A program made the translations under genes and the position numbers. A stretch of DNA of 64,000 nt, taken from contig NC_134525.1 in NCBI RefSeq assembly GCF_027942865.1, forward strand, positions 21,141,657-21,205,656, read 5' to 3'. Below, piece by piece: positions 1 through 12,400 of this stretch. The DNA is from Odontesthes bonariensis. Its lineage: Eukaryota; Chordata; Actinopteri; Atheriniformes; Atherinopsidae. The notes under the pieces are model-generated. The model was given only the letters and a program-made list of their open reading frames with translations, did not search any database and was not told where the DNA came from. Positions within the stretch are counted from its first letter, which is position 1; each line of letters begins with the position of its first letter.

Positions 1-3000
1 TTTGTTTCAGACACAAAATGCTGACAGAAGTGCAGCTGAAGGCCTGATGTAACGCGCAGCATCTGAACATGCAGTCCAGCTGAGTTTCTGAAGCAGCACA
101 CAGTAGTGGTCTCATTCTTTCACTCATTTCTGCCTAAATGAGTTGGAGACACACAACAGTCTACTGGTAATGTTTGAGTACAGTTCTTCAGTACTGTGCA
201 AAAGTCTTGAGCCACCCCGCGTTCATTTATAGTTTACTTCCAAGCAGTCAGACTTTCTTCTAATCTTTTAAAGTGGTCTGGAGCAATAGTTCTGCTGGCT
301 CTGTGAATAGTTTCTCATTAGACATTGGCTGCCGTTTGACCATTTTCAGAGGAATGCGTTTTTATGTCAAGTCACTTAACACTAACTTGTGATTTGTTTG
401 TGCATAAAAATACACTTAACTTAAGGGAAGAACCAGTGTTGTGTCTACAATTTTAAATGTTGTCTTTAGGTACTTTGTTACTAGCGGCCTGTCACGAAGA
501 CGCATTGTTCCCATTTCTTTCGTTATATCTATGACAAACACCGGCAACAACATAGTTTGACAGACAAAAACGTATTTTTGCACCAACGAGGTGATTCCCA
601 ATGAGACCTTGGCTGAAGATTTTGCATATCTTAGACAGACAAGACTCAAGAGGATGGCAGACAGAGAAGAAACTAATGAAACGAGAGCCAGAATGAACAC
701 AAATAAAAGTGATTTTACAGCAAAGACACAAAATGAAAAGAGAGAGATACACACATGGGACCGACCACTTGGGGAGATGCAATGTCATCACATATAAGGA
801 AGGCCTTTCGCTATCGCTGGTAAAACTGTGGCGAAATAACACAGGGAGTGTATTCAGTGAAAGAAGAGATCAAACCAAAAAGGCCCGTCTACATGCAAAA
901 GGACACATAAGAAATGCAAAGCAACCACAAACCAATAAAAGAAGCAGGATCACAATTTATCCAAATCAATGCAAAATATCTGCAAAGACACACCAAATGA
1001 GATTAAACTTGACCGAGAAAAGATGCGAAATGAACTGGAACGGATCCACAATCCTTCTAAACTTCAGGAGATCTAAATCTCCATACCAGTCAGTCTGCAT
1101 TGATGGAGGGGAGATAGAGACTGGTCAGAACTGCAAAAACCTGGGGGCGGTGCTGGATAATAAACCGGAGTGGTCTGCCAACATAGAAGCAGTGTACAGG
1201 AGGGGCCAGAGTTGTCTCTTCTTCCTGAGACGGCTCAGGTCCTTCAATGTCTGCAGTGATGTGATGTGCATGTTTTATCACACTATCATTGAGAGTGCAC
1301 TGTTCTATGCTGCTGTCTGCTGGGGGAGTTGCACGACATACAAAGACTGTAGGTGCCTGGACAAACTGGTGAAAAAGGCTGGTTCTGTTGTAGGCAGAAG
1401 GCTGGACCCTCTCAGTGCTGTGGTGGAGCAACGGATGAGGAGGAAATTGTATTCTGTTTTGGAGAACAATAAACATCCTCTCCACAGCATCCTGACAGGA
1501 CAGAGGAGCAGCTGCAGTGAGAGGCTCATCTCTCTGCGCTGCAGGACTGAGAGGTTCAGGAGGTCCTTTGTTCCCACAGCCATAAGGCTTTTTAACAGTG
1601 ACTGCTGACATTTTCTTCTCAAATTGATTGATTTTTTAATTTATTTATTTATTTAGTCATTTATTATTATTATTAGTAGTAGTAGTATTTTTTATTATAA
1701 TTTGTATTATTATTGTTGTTGCTAATATACAATCATTGTAAATATTTATATTTTTTTTAGCTGCTTGACTAATTTGAATTTCACCCATTGGGGGATGAAT
1801 AAGGTACTTATCTATTCTATTCTAAACGGAGACAAAACAACAGAGAAGAAGCACAAATCAGCACAAATTCCCCATTTTTAAAGTGGCAGTTTCAGCGCTG
1901 GTTCTGAGCCAGTCCAGAGGCTCAAGTACTGTGGCCGCTACCTTTAAAGAAGTAGACATTGTATAGCTGAAGCAAATGCTTTTATCCACCATAACATCAA
2001 GCGAGGAACACACCGGGAGCAACGTGGTGTTCAGTATCTCAACAAAAGACACTTGGTCATGCTCCACTGAGCCACAGCTGGAGCAGCATCTAATCTGCCT
2101 AATCCACGGGACACCACACAAACACAGGGCTTCAGTACAGATGTGAGGTACAGTGTGGGTCTTTGAGCTGCTTACTGTAAGGAGAGTGCATGCACTGGAA
2201 TGTTGGGGTGACTGGTTTGCAGAAATGGTTAGGTAGGTGGTGTCGAGATAACGTCCATGTTAAAAGCCGGGCTCCAGGTTTTGACAACAGTATATCGACT
2301 TCTGGGATCCTCTAACAAGCCTGTGCAGCACGACACGACAACTAATCCATGATTTTGTCCATGATCTGTCCATGATTTTATCTATGAGAAAATTGCAAGA
2401 CTGACGATGACACTTTTGGCCACATTTACAATACCTCCGTTCTAAAAAAAAAAAACCTCTATGAGCATCCAAACTTTGGTCTGGGACTGGATATATAAAA
2501 CTATTCAGACACTATAAGTGTAACAGTAAGTCACCGCTGCACCAGACAGCCACTGACTCACCCTGGACAAAGAGAGTTGAGAACATAAAATAAAACACTT
2601 TAGGAATGCACTTTAGTAAATTATGTTTGTGAATTTAAAAAAAAAAAAAGACTTTGTGAAAGCACAAAGCATTGGCATCTCTGTCATGGTTCTCTGTGCA
2701 CTGTGTGGAGAGACTGGCACCGGGGAAGGTTTGAAGCCATAACTGGAGAACTTCCCCACCCCTGTGACAGCTCAGTATCGATGCACTGATGTGTGCACAG
2801 CTTGTAAGTCTGCAGCATGCTGTGCGGCACTGGAAGGTGTGATGTGATGTCCCATGATGACGCTCAGCAGCCGCCGGCAAGACCAAAGTTCCACGTAAAG
2901 CTTTTTTTTTCCCTCTTTGACAGATCCCAGATATAAAAGTGCGAGGTGCTTTAATGTCTGAATAATGTCGCTTTCCTTCATATTGGATGTTCCAGCTCTA

Positions 3001-4115
3001 CTCCATCTATAGCTCCCTACACCCCCACTTAATCGCCCCCAATGTATCCTCACCCATGTGTCAGCAGAATGTGCTTTTAAACTGTTCCCGCAACAGAGGC
3101 TGCGCTGAGGAGACCTGCTCTGACAGAATCAACTCTGCCAGCTGATTTGTGATGCAGCTAAGGTTTGATGCTCACTTTAATTTGCAGCTCACTTACTGTA
3201 AGCTGTATTTCATGCTGGGTTAAGAGCTCACTAAATTAATCCAGCTGAACCTGAGGAGAATCTCCCATTTGTGCTGCAATTTCTCCAGAACACACTAAGC
3301 AACAAAACAGTCATTGGAAGTATACATCTATATATATATATATATCCGTCTAGTGGTTATAGTAGAGTTGGAAAAAGTGCTTTCATTGGCAAAGCTTTTC
3401 ACTTCCACGTGTCCCCATATGAGGCGCCAGTAGATAAAAGCATGGTTATAAATTCTCTTCTAAAGATCACCTCTCAAAAAATAATTCAACTGCATATTCA
3501 TCTTGGGTTATGTCATTATCTGAGGTAACTCTTTGATTTCTTATCTCTAAAGATGAATCTGTTGTTCTGTTATCATCAGTTTTTTTGGTGTGTTTTTTTT
3601 TTTTTTAAGTTTGGTCGCACCTTCATTAAAGGCAACCTGTATTCCCTCATTAATACACTGGCTACTAAGGATCTTTGAGAAGAATTCAAATGCCAAACTG
3701 TTTACCTTGGAAAGGAGAGGTGAGGTGAGGCACCCTTGTGTCAGATACCTCTGCTCAGATAAAGTGTTGCAGAAATAGGCTGGATTTCTGAAGGCGAGAT
3801 TGCAAGTCTGGATCCCAAAATAACAGAGAGACCCCGTGGGCATGTTTCCCTTCCAGCGTGGTGTCTGGTTTACCATTGTACCCTGCTGAATTTAGACTGG
3901 AACTGAATCTAATGTCACTGCTGGGGGGCGGGGGGGGGACAGCTGCCTTGTCGCAGCTTTACGGCTCAAAGGCGCCCCACCTGATGTGGTCAACTGATTG
4001 CCTTTTTCCTGGAAACTCAAAAATATTGCTCATAAAAATACTACGCACCCCGCACAGGGACACGTTCTCAGGCGGGTCTAACAGATCATTTGCTGTGCAG
4101 TATCTTGTGTCTTAC
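1..4115 (-). other. Start of esyt2 intron 1 (non-coding)
   Basis: After the esyt2 donor at 4115 no further esyt2 exon was recognised on the minus strand, so I read this stretch as the beginning of intron 1. It contains a LINE 3' fragment (about 1015-1815), a short TA run near 3330-3345 and homopolymer A/T tracts near 2445, 2637 and 3590. The open frames here show no family signature apart from the LINE. Confidence 0.6.
1015..1815 (+). mobile_element. Non-LTR retrotransposon 3' fragment (CR1/L2/Rex1-like)
   Basis: The plus frame ending at the TGA at 1606-1608 encodes the tail of a LINE reverse transcriptase: NLGAVLDNKPEW, then FFLRRLRSFNV, CWGSC and ERFRRSFVPTAIRLFN, in the order usual for CR1/L2/Rex1-type elements. 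The N-terminal endonuclease and the RT catalytic core are missing, so the copy is 5' truncated. It is followed by an AT-rich 3' UTR and ends in the style GGGGGATGAATAAGGTAC followed by TCTATTCTATTCTA, a short tandem tail typical of this group. It lies antisense to esyt2 in its first intron. The clade is certain only to the level of this superfamily. Confidence 0.75.
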
Positions 4116-4517
4116 CCATGGTGGTAAATCAGAGGTCGTAAGACTGGCACTTCGCTCCTCTTGATCAAAGAAAGCCAAAGCTCGGCTCAGCCGGCTGAGC
4201 TTCCCTCCTGTGTTTCTCCTCCACCAGAAAAAGATGACAAGTCCAATCAGCAGCCAGCTGAAACTGAACTCAAAATAGCCCAATACATATATGGGGAAAA
4301 TGAGAACGAATGTTTTGGCGAAGTGGACCCAGGTCTGGGTCAGCTCGCTGGTAGAAGACACCGGGGCATCGACGGGTACGCTCCCCGCTGAGGGATGGGG
4401 AAAGTTGGCGTCGGGCTGAGAGGCGCTCGGCGCGGTGTGTCCATTCTCTTTGGGTGAAGCGGGGCTTGCATTGTGTGAGTGGGCTCCCCGTACAGCTGTC
4501 ATACTGTCTCTTGACAT
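4116..4517 (-). CDS. esyt2: Extended synaptotagmin 2, first coding exon (partial gene)
   Basis: E-Syts are ER-anchored lipid-transfer proteins that tether ER to plasma membrane. This exon encodes the first 134 residues: a Ser/Pro/His-rich cytosolic leader (about 1-60), the membrane hairpin (about 65-92, including FVLIFPIYVLGYFEFSFSW), a basic WWRR step, and the run ALAFFDQEE...SDLPPW that precedes the SMP lipid-transfer domain in the family. The start is the ATG at 4517. The exon ends after the PPW codons at a GTAAG donor (reverse complement of 4111-4115), in phase 0. The SMP and C2 exons were not found between 1 and 4115, so they lie beyond the left edge. The head-to-head position with dync2i1 matches human ESYT2-DYNC2I1 and favours esyt2 over esyt1 or esyt3. 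Family assignment is firm; the paralogue rests on synteny recalled from memory. Confidence 0.82.
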
Positions 4518-4839
4518 GTCTCTGTGCCCCGGAGTCTGTCCTCAAACTGTCTAAATGCGGGTGAGGTCGAGTGACACCGGGAGCCTGCTCTCACGTTGGC
4601 TCACCTGCGCACCTGCCCATCTCCTTCCGAGGACTCGCTTGCATCTACTTCTTTCGATTTCCATACGACCAAAGCTTAAGAAATCATTCAGTTAATCAAA
4701 CCGGACACTCAGCCAGTACAGTCCGCGGCTCTTGTTATTTCCCTGCCTTCATAGGGTGGAAATGCTCACCTCCAATAGGAAGGAAGCCACTGGGATCCAG
4801 CAGTGCTCGTAACGCCAGTTAAAATCAAGGAAACGACGC

Positions 4840-6120
4840 CATCTGGTGTTCAACGGCGGCAACTGCAGCTACTGTACGGCGAAATGTTTATTTCAAAATA
4901 AGAACAACACGGTCGAACTTCAGATGTAGAGACCTCTGAGTCCGTCAGGCACCCGAACAAAAATACAGGTGGGCCCAGGTCCTTCCTGAATCCCTGAAAT
5001 ATCTAAATATGCTCTATACCAGAAAACCCACAACATCAGAAGAAAAACAACAACAACACAATGAGACACAAAGGAAATGCAACAGAAGACATCTAAAAAC
5101 ATACCCCAACTTAAGCTAAACTAAACAAACAAAACGCAATTGATTACATTTCCATATGATATCTGCTTTAAATAGCTTATAACAACAAAATAAAAGGAGT
5201 TAACAAATACTCGCTTCTTTAATCTGTATCTTATCTATTGAAAACTGCTTTGTTCAGGCCCTTTAATAATCAAACATTTTCACATCTGCAGGAAACATAA
5301 AAAACAAAGCCATAAATGATACTTATATAAAAAAAAAAATTTAAATATGAGCCTCATTGTGCTAGGAACTTTTACACACATTTAAAGTCAAAGCCAAAAA
5401 TGTCCTCAAAAATGTGGGGGAACTGATTCTCAGTCTCCAAAATCTCCAATACGACAGATCAAAAACAACCAGTAGATACAAAATTATCCCTGAGGTGCAA
5501 CTCAACCAAGGTGACACAAATATGTCAAAGTCACTGCAAAGTAATGAAAAAAATTGTGCAAAAAATTGCCTTTATTCAAGCATGAAATACTCATGAATAC
5601 AAATTAACCTAAAAGACAGAATGACTGCAAAGAGATGGAAAATTACTAAAATCAAATGAAAAGGATAAATAAGAGACAGAAGACAACCATCAGAGAGATA
5701 GAAACTAACAAAAATACACAAAATGGCATGTCATACGTTGGGCTATAAGCCCAAATCAAATAGGTAATCAAATTACATGTAGAGAAGCAGTACACTACTT
5801 TGAATGTAAAATGAACAATATGAAAAACAGGAAGAACAATATGAGGCCCAAATTCAGACGCCGGGCATGATGGACAGGAGAGAACATGGTCTAAATGACA
5901 CCATCATAACACACAAACTGACCCCACAAGAACAAAAATGGTTAAACATAAGTACAAAAGGTCAATGTTTGAGACAAGTTTTTGCACTGGTGAGCAACAA
6001 TCAAAAATGTGCAACTAAAGAATTGTAAAATGTTCTAAATGGGACTTAAAAATGACCAAAACAACTCGAAAGAATCCATAAAATTAGACAAAAACGAACG
6101 TGTACCTAAACACAACGACA
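4840..6120. repeat. esyt2-dync2i1 intergenic DNA with decayed AC/AG-rich tandem repeat
   Basis: Between the two divergent genes lies about 1.3 kb with strong A bias on the plus strand. Words such as ACACAATGAGACACAAAGGA (5055-5074), AGAATGACTGCAAAGAGATG and AATACACAAAATGGCATG recur at roughly 20-base spacing with much drift. It looks like a decayed minisatellite whose unit resembles ACAAAGAGACACAAAATGAC. Related stretches occur at 8490-8760 and, inverted, at 37555-37830. No gene is seen. Confidence 0.45.
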
Positions 6121-6209
6121 AGGGAAAGATGTACACGAAATGGTAGCTATTGTAGATTGTGCACCAAAAGAAATAAAATAGGTTGGTTTGTTGAAAACAA
6201 AATTCGGCC

Positions 6210-6223
6210 GCTGTCATGGCAAC
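6210..6223 (+). promoter_or_regulatory. RFX X-box-like site upstream of dync2i1
   Basis: GCTGTCATGGCAAC matches the palindromic RFX X-box GTTGCCATGGCAAC at 12 of 14 positions, with a perfect right half-site. It lies about 195 bases before the dync2i1 ATG. X-boxes mark promoters of ciliary genes in animals, which fits the product. Binding is inferred. Confidence 0.5.
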
Positions 6224-6311
6224 TAGCTGCCGACTCCAGCGACTGCTCTTCTGTTGATTAAGAAGCCTGTTGTCAAGCCGAAGTGACGCGTTCTCCATGG
6301 TTTCAACAAGC

Positions 6312-6323
6312 TGCGCATGCGCA
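6312..6323. promoter_or_regulatory. Perfect NRF1 palindrome in the dync2i1 promoter
   Basis: TGCGCATGCGCA is the exact 12-base NRF1 consensus, 94 bases before the dync2i1 start codon. A YY1-like GATGGCGGC follows at 6339-6347. Together with the absence of a TATA box nearby, this looks like a housekeeping-type core promoter. Transcription probably starts close to these sites. Confidence 0.6.
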
Positions 6324-6339
6324 GCACACATTTACCGTG

Positions 6340-6384
6340 ATGGCGGCGTCTTCACAAAAATACAAGCTAATTTTCAGCGATTGA
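6340..6384 (+). other. Possible upstream ORF in the dync2i1 leader
   Basis: An ATG inside the YY1-like site opens a 14-codon frame (MAASSQKYKLIFSD) that ends at a TGA 32 bases before the dync2i1 ATG. It would be translated only if transcription starts upstream of 6340, which the sequence alone does not show. Confidence 0.3.
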
Positions 6385-6416
6385 AAAGCTTGAAAATTAT
6401 AAACACCAATGAGAAC

Positions 6417-9400
6417 ATGCACAGTGACAAGGTAAGTCGTTGATGTTTGTTGTTAGTGTTCGTAAGCCAGAGCTTGGAAAGCTTTTAAATGTTTTGTTTT
6501 TATGTTTGCTTATTAAACGTTGCCTCGGGTTGTGACGGGCTGTCTTAAATGATTTACATGGATATGGGTGAATGAACGTCGCTTTAGGGATCGAGTGACC
6601 ATAGAAAATATGCTTATTTAGAAAATAACCAAGGAAGACACATGGAGACCTGCTGACTTGAGAAGACACATCAGGGTAAGTTATATAGAGTTTAGTAAAG
6701 TTCTGCTGTAGTGTGATTTATAGTAGTGGTAGACATTTCTAGCTTTACACATTAAAGGCTTTACTTGATCCGTTATTTAGGAGAAAGACCTTGGGGGTGA
6801 CTATGCCAGAAGGAGAGAGGACAACGAGAGAAAGCACCGTGGTGGGGAATCCACAGAGAGACGTCACAGAGATCTTGAGGAGCCCAGACCAGATAAAGAC
6901 AAGCTCAGGGAAAGGGAGAGCTCAAGAGTAAGAGGAGATGAAGACAGAAAAGAAAGACATGCAGAGCGAAGGAAAGAGGGCTCACAAACCCGGAGGAGTG
7001 ATAAAGACAGGGAGATGAGAAGAGATGAGAGGGACAGGGAAAAAATAAGATTAGTCTATGATGACAGGAAAAACCGTGAAAGGGAGAGGGATAAGGACAG
7101 ACACAAAGATAAGGAGAAAGAAAGAGTAAGGGACAAAGAGAGACATGCTGAGGAGGACAGGAGCAAAAGGAGGGAAGACAAAGACAAGGAAAGAAGAAGA
7201 GAGGAACGGGACCGGGAGCACAGAAGTGAGAGAAGACGACCAGAGGAAAGTGGGGAAGGAATAAAAGATCACATAGGAAAGCAGCACAGAGAGCAGAGTG
7301 ATCGTCGACACAGGAACGACGATGAAGACAAGAGGAAGGACAGACACGTTCAAGAGAGACATGGAGACAGAAAACATTCAGAGCGGAAAGAGGAAAGAGG
7401 TGTGCTCACTTAGACTGCAGTGTTTACAGGATAAGGTGTCTATGTCATGCCAACCGTCTCGTCTTTCTGATTTCAGAGTACAAAGAAGAACATAGGAGAC
7501 ATAGAGAGGACAGAGATAGGAGACACAAAAACATAGGACATCATGTAAGGATCTGTACTAATATTAATGATCAATTTACTTGTATTTTTTCTGAACATAT
7601 ACATATTTGTCTATTTAGTATAAGTGTATCACGTAGATGTGTCAAAACCATTTGGTTACACTCCCAATCTTGTGTGGATTTTCTCACTGTTTAGGACGAA
7701 AAATGGAAGCATGAGATCGAATCAAGGGAGCATCGAGACCTCAGACGATCAGGTGAAGACGGCGGGCGTTCCCGTGGGGACAGTGACCGAGCAGAAAGGG
7801 ACAAACACAGAGAGAGACGGAAAAAAGTGGAAGAGGATGCAGAGACGAGATACAAAGAGAAAAAAAAGAACAAAGAAGAAGAAGAAAAGGATGACATAGA
7901 CAGAAATCAGAGAGACACAAGCAGCTCCAAGAAATCATCATCCGACAAAAGTCACAGACATGAGAAAAAGGAGGCGGTGGCAGAGGTTAGTAGCCTCTTA
8001 AATTGCGCTTAAAGCCATCAAAACTCTGATCCATTACTGTGGATTCCCTGGTGGATTAAATGTCTTTCTTCTTTCATATTCCACTTCCACAATGTAGGAA
8101 GACTGTGGAAACTAGGCATCTAGGAGATCCAGAGGAGCCTGTAGGATGCTCGGCTTAGAAAAAACAAAACATTGCGTCAGTGGGGACTTGTTTAAGTTTG
8201 ATGTGGTTTTTTCTTATTCCTTTTTAAAACTGATGGAAATATGTCTTTCGCATATTTAACACTTCTGCTGAAAATGATACAAATTAAGCATTTAATACAT
8301 AAATGGGGGGAGCAACAAGAAAGAGTGCCACTCAAACCTCCATAGGTGATGATGGTTTTAACAAATGTCTAAACTACTAAACTATCTGAGGCAACTGCCG
8401 TCTAGCTTCCCTAGATAGTTTAGTAGTAGATAATAGCAAAACAGCAGTTATTCAATTATTGCCACAGGCATGTTGGAGGCAGAGAAGCAAAAAAAAAAAA
8501 AACTACAGTGGCTCAAAAATATCACAAAAAGAGATACAAACTAATAGAGAAAAGTGGCAAAAATATCAAAATTATTGCGAAACACAAATAGAAACACTGT
8601 TTCAATACACAAAGTTACTACAATGAGACACAAACTGACTATTACTAGATGTGAAAGACACAAAACAAACTCAAATACAAACATGGTGAGAAAGAGATGC
8701 GAAGAAATAGAGGATAATTCAATGCTGGAATAAATCCACAGGTGCAAAACAACCATACATAATTGCTACAAAAATTAGATGTGAAGAGATGCTCAACCAA
8801 GGGTGAGGCGGCATCTCAGAAATCTGAGCAGAGGCCTGTTATCTCACAGTCCAGCCATGCTTTCAACACTGCTTACAACTCTGAGCAGAGTCTTTTTCCT
8901 CCTACTTTCAGCTCCAGTATCACCAGAGTGCATCATCATCATCATCATCGTCTCTAGTCTCTGAAACAGTTACCAAAGTTTCTGAAATGTTTCTCCCGCT
9001 TTATGTGTTTTATTCACATCAGCAGGTAGTAAAGCAGGACGAACTGGCAGAGCAAGAATATGACGATGATTTTGAGGTAACAATGCAACAACACATTTGT
9101 TTATTACACATTTATTATCCCGTCCATGTATTTGTTGTAAACACTTATTCACTTATTTACTTTTGCATGCTTTAATCGATTTACGGTGTAAGAAACCGGT
9201 GAGTAGTCAGAGCTGAAGTTGAAGTTTGTGCTTTGTTTATCTGTTTGTTTGTATGTAAGTGAATAAGGGAATTTTCTATGTTCTAAGGATTACGAGGAGG
9301 ATTTTGAGGAGATGGATGAGAGTGCAGACGAGGGTGAGGTTGAGAAGGAGTCACTACACCCCGAGGCGAGTGATGAAGAAGAGAAGCTCACAACACAGCA

Positions 9401-12400
9401 GAGGAAGGAGATTGAGGCCATTCAGAGAGCCATGGCGGCAGAGAATGAGAGAGCTGGAACAGCTCAATCCAGACAAAGTACGAACAGAGAGGAGGAAGAC
9501 GTGCCCAGATCGTCCAAAGGTACAAAAAGCACTTGGTGTTACTGGACTATAGTTTTGTGTGATTGGCAAGCACAAGTCAATTAATTCTACTGTGGCTATG
9601 ATGCATTGTTGTTGCTTTGTTAAAAGGCTCTGAAAAGAGTGCATCCTCCCTGCGTGGAAAATTTATCGACTTTGTGGCTGCGAAGCAACGTGAAGTCAGC
9701 AAGAAGGTTGCTACAAAACAGAAGTGGGTTAACGTGCAAAAAGTACAAAATGTTAAACAAATCATTCTTATGACACCGAACATTTTTATCATTCACAACG
9801 TGTCCGACGTATTTTCTCTCTGAATATAGGAAGCGAAGCACCGAGCTGCTTCGTTTAATTGATCTGGATTTCTCCACGACGTTCTGCCTCTTGGATCTGC
9901 CACCTGTCAGTGAATATGAACTGTACATCAGAAACTTCGGAAATACAAACACCAAGCAGGTCAGTGATCCTTTTTTTTTTGTTCTTCCCGCTGTTTAAAA
10001 CATATCCCTAAGAGAAATTGTGCGTGTTAAGATGACATGTGAGAGCATCGTCCCCGTCAGGCATACGTTCAGTGCAACGAGGATAATGTGGACCGAGACA
10101 TCCAGACAGAGGAAATAGAGATTTCCGAGAAGTGGACACAGCACCCCTCAGAGCACAGTGGATCCTGTGGGGGTACGGAAACATGAAGATACTGTAATTC
10201 CCTGATTAAGTTAGTGTGTACGCTTTGAGTTTTGTCATTGTGTTTCCTATTTCTTGGCAGATCCAAATCTCTCTCAAGACAAAAGCAGAAGTGACTTGAA
10301 CATTGATTCAAAACGTCTGATATCATTTCTGCACTCGGCCTCACAGGTTTTTAAATGGATCGTATATTTTTGTACACACGCAATTTGTTGTAAGTTCCCC
10401 GATGAAGAAAGTGGGAACAGTGGTGTCAGTGGTGATTTTTTTATTTATTTTTTTTTCTGTTTCTTGTGGTCAAATCAAGGTCATGGTTGTGCTGCTGGAG
10501 GAGGACCAAGCTCAGAGAAATTCCCAAAGAAAGCTGAAGACTCACAAAGAGTCGCTGTCTTTCAGTGATGGAAGTTTGCAGCTGAACACTAACTTGCCTT
10601 TTCTTTATGGTACATGTATCTAATATATCTCATTGGAATTTTGTTAGTTCTTACCTTAAAGGAGCACAGCAAACTTTTCAGATTGTACTGTATCATGCAG
10701 CATGTCACCCACTCACAGTTCCTCCCGTGACACAGTTACTTTTTGACTTTTTGAATTTTTCACAGGTCGACAAATTAGCCTGGTGCACTTCTCTGAGGTT
10801 CAAAGGCACACTATGATGTCAGTCCACATGCCCACAGCCAAGCCCAGTGCTGTGCGTCTCGACAGCTGGACCATTATCTGTATCTGGAACATCTGGGAGC
10901 CGTCCAGACCTCAGAAGATCCTCGTCTATGAATCTGAGGTAATATTTTCAGTTACAGTAAAGCTGTTTGTGCTAAAATGGAAATATGTACTCACCAGAGA
11001 CACTGTTCTTCTTTGCATCAGTTCATTTCTGCATTACCAGAGGAGCTTGAGCAAGTTTAACACATCGTCTAATGTCTCCTCAAAGCTATGTTGTCTGAAG
11101 CTTGTCTTTGGATGAACTGAAAAACATGAATTGGCCCTTTAAAATGCAATCTCTGACATCATCTGTGGCCTGAGCCCAAATCCCAGTAAAACTTAAGTCA
11201 ACCCATTTCTAATGTCTACAACACTGACCCCCAGGAAATGTTCTTTGCTCCAGGTGCAGTGTTGCTGTTTCAGCTCTGGAAAGGCCACGCTGGTGTTTGC
11301 AGGGACATCAGTCGGCTCTGTGGTGCTGTGGGACCTGAGGGAATACGCTCGTAACCATTACCGCTTAAAGATAGGCGAGGATGAGTGGACCTTCAGACAG
11401 CCCACCTTCTCCACCGGTGTGTTTGGAGCCTTTTTGATCTGTTAATCAGCTTTGAGAGCATGAAGCCCCTTTCTGTTTTTCCCAGTGTAACTTATGTCAC
11501 TCTTCACATTCCAATCCCAAAGAAAATTAGAGTTAGCAAGCAGTAAGTGTTGAACAAGTTTACTGTCTGTACACACAGAACCAGTGCTCCGTCAGCCCTT
11601 TTTCACACTTCACGTTCAGAGGCTGTTTTCCTTTGTGTGTGTAGTGCAGACACAGAGGGGGCTCATACCTTCTCTTTTGTCACTCTGTCAACACAGATGC
11701 AGTGATGGGTGGCTCAGGCCATTTCTCATCTGTGACAGCCGTCGAAGTTGTTCCTTCCCCCGTAGCTGGAGGGCTGAGGGCAGAGGTCCCATTTTTGGCA
11801 TCTGAAGAAGGTGTGAAATTGTTAACACACTTTCTTTTTTTGTTTTGTTTTGTTTTAACTTTTGGTGAATGAAATAAACTAAACTAAACTAAATTATTAA
11901 CACAGTTGGACATTTTGTGTCTCGTGTGCTATATGTTGTTTTTACCATTCAGGAATTTAATCAAACGTTCTTTTTCATTATCCAGAGTCATCAGGATTGT
12001 CGTTCCAGCTGGCTTCTCTGGATGAAAGTGGGGTGTTAAATTTCTGGGTAGGTTGGGCAACAAAGTAGTTCTCTGCACAAGACCAGAGGTCTTCAAACCT
12101 TCAGTTTTCCTTTCAGTAACCTTACCATGTTGGACCGAATACTTTTAACAAGGCACAAGTCTGACCCGCTGTTGTCGCACTAATTTATCTGCACACACAG
12201 TGACGACATGGACTATAATTTGTCATCTGATCTGTATTTTAGGGGAATCCAGTAGATTGCGTCGTTAAATGAATGAATAACAGCCTTTCCGAAGTTTCCT
12301 CTTTCTCATTCTTAAGTTCAGCTCTGGAGCTTCTTTAAAATTTACACATTAGACCACTCAGAGATGACAGTAACAATAGTAGCTGCAGGGATAGTGAGAG

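Noticed and set aside
709..1014. N-terminal part of the 299-codon plus frame before the LINE homology
   Set aside because: Lys/Arg-rich sequence without a family motif; the LINE signature begins only near 1015, so the upstream part looks like chance read-through or another decayed repeat.
7051..7377. 108-codon minus-strand hydrophobic frame
   Set aside because: Antisense of the Arg/Glu-rich dync2i1 exon, which reads as Ser/Leu/Val/Phe in reverse.
8763..8911. Open frame before the Ser-rich dync2i1 exon as a longer exon
   Set aside because: The frame that links to the neighbouring exons in phase starts cleanly after a TTTCAG at 8906-8911; the longer version lacks a good acceptor.
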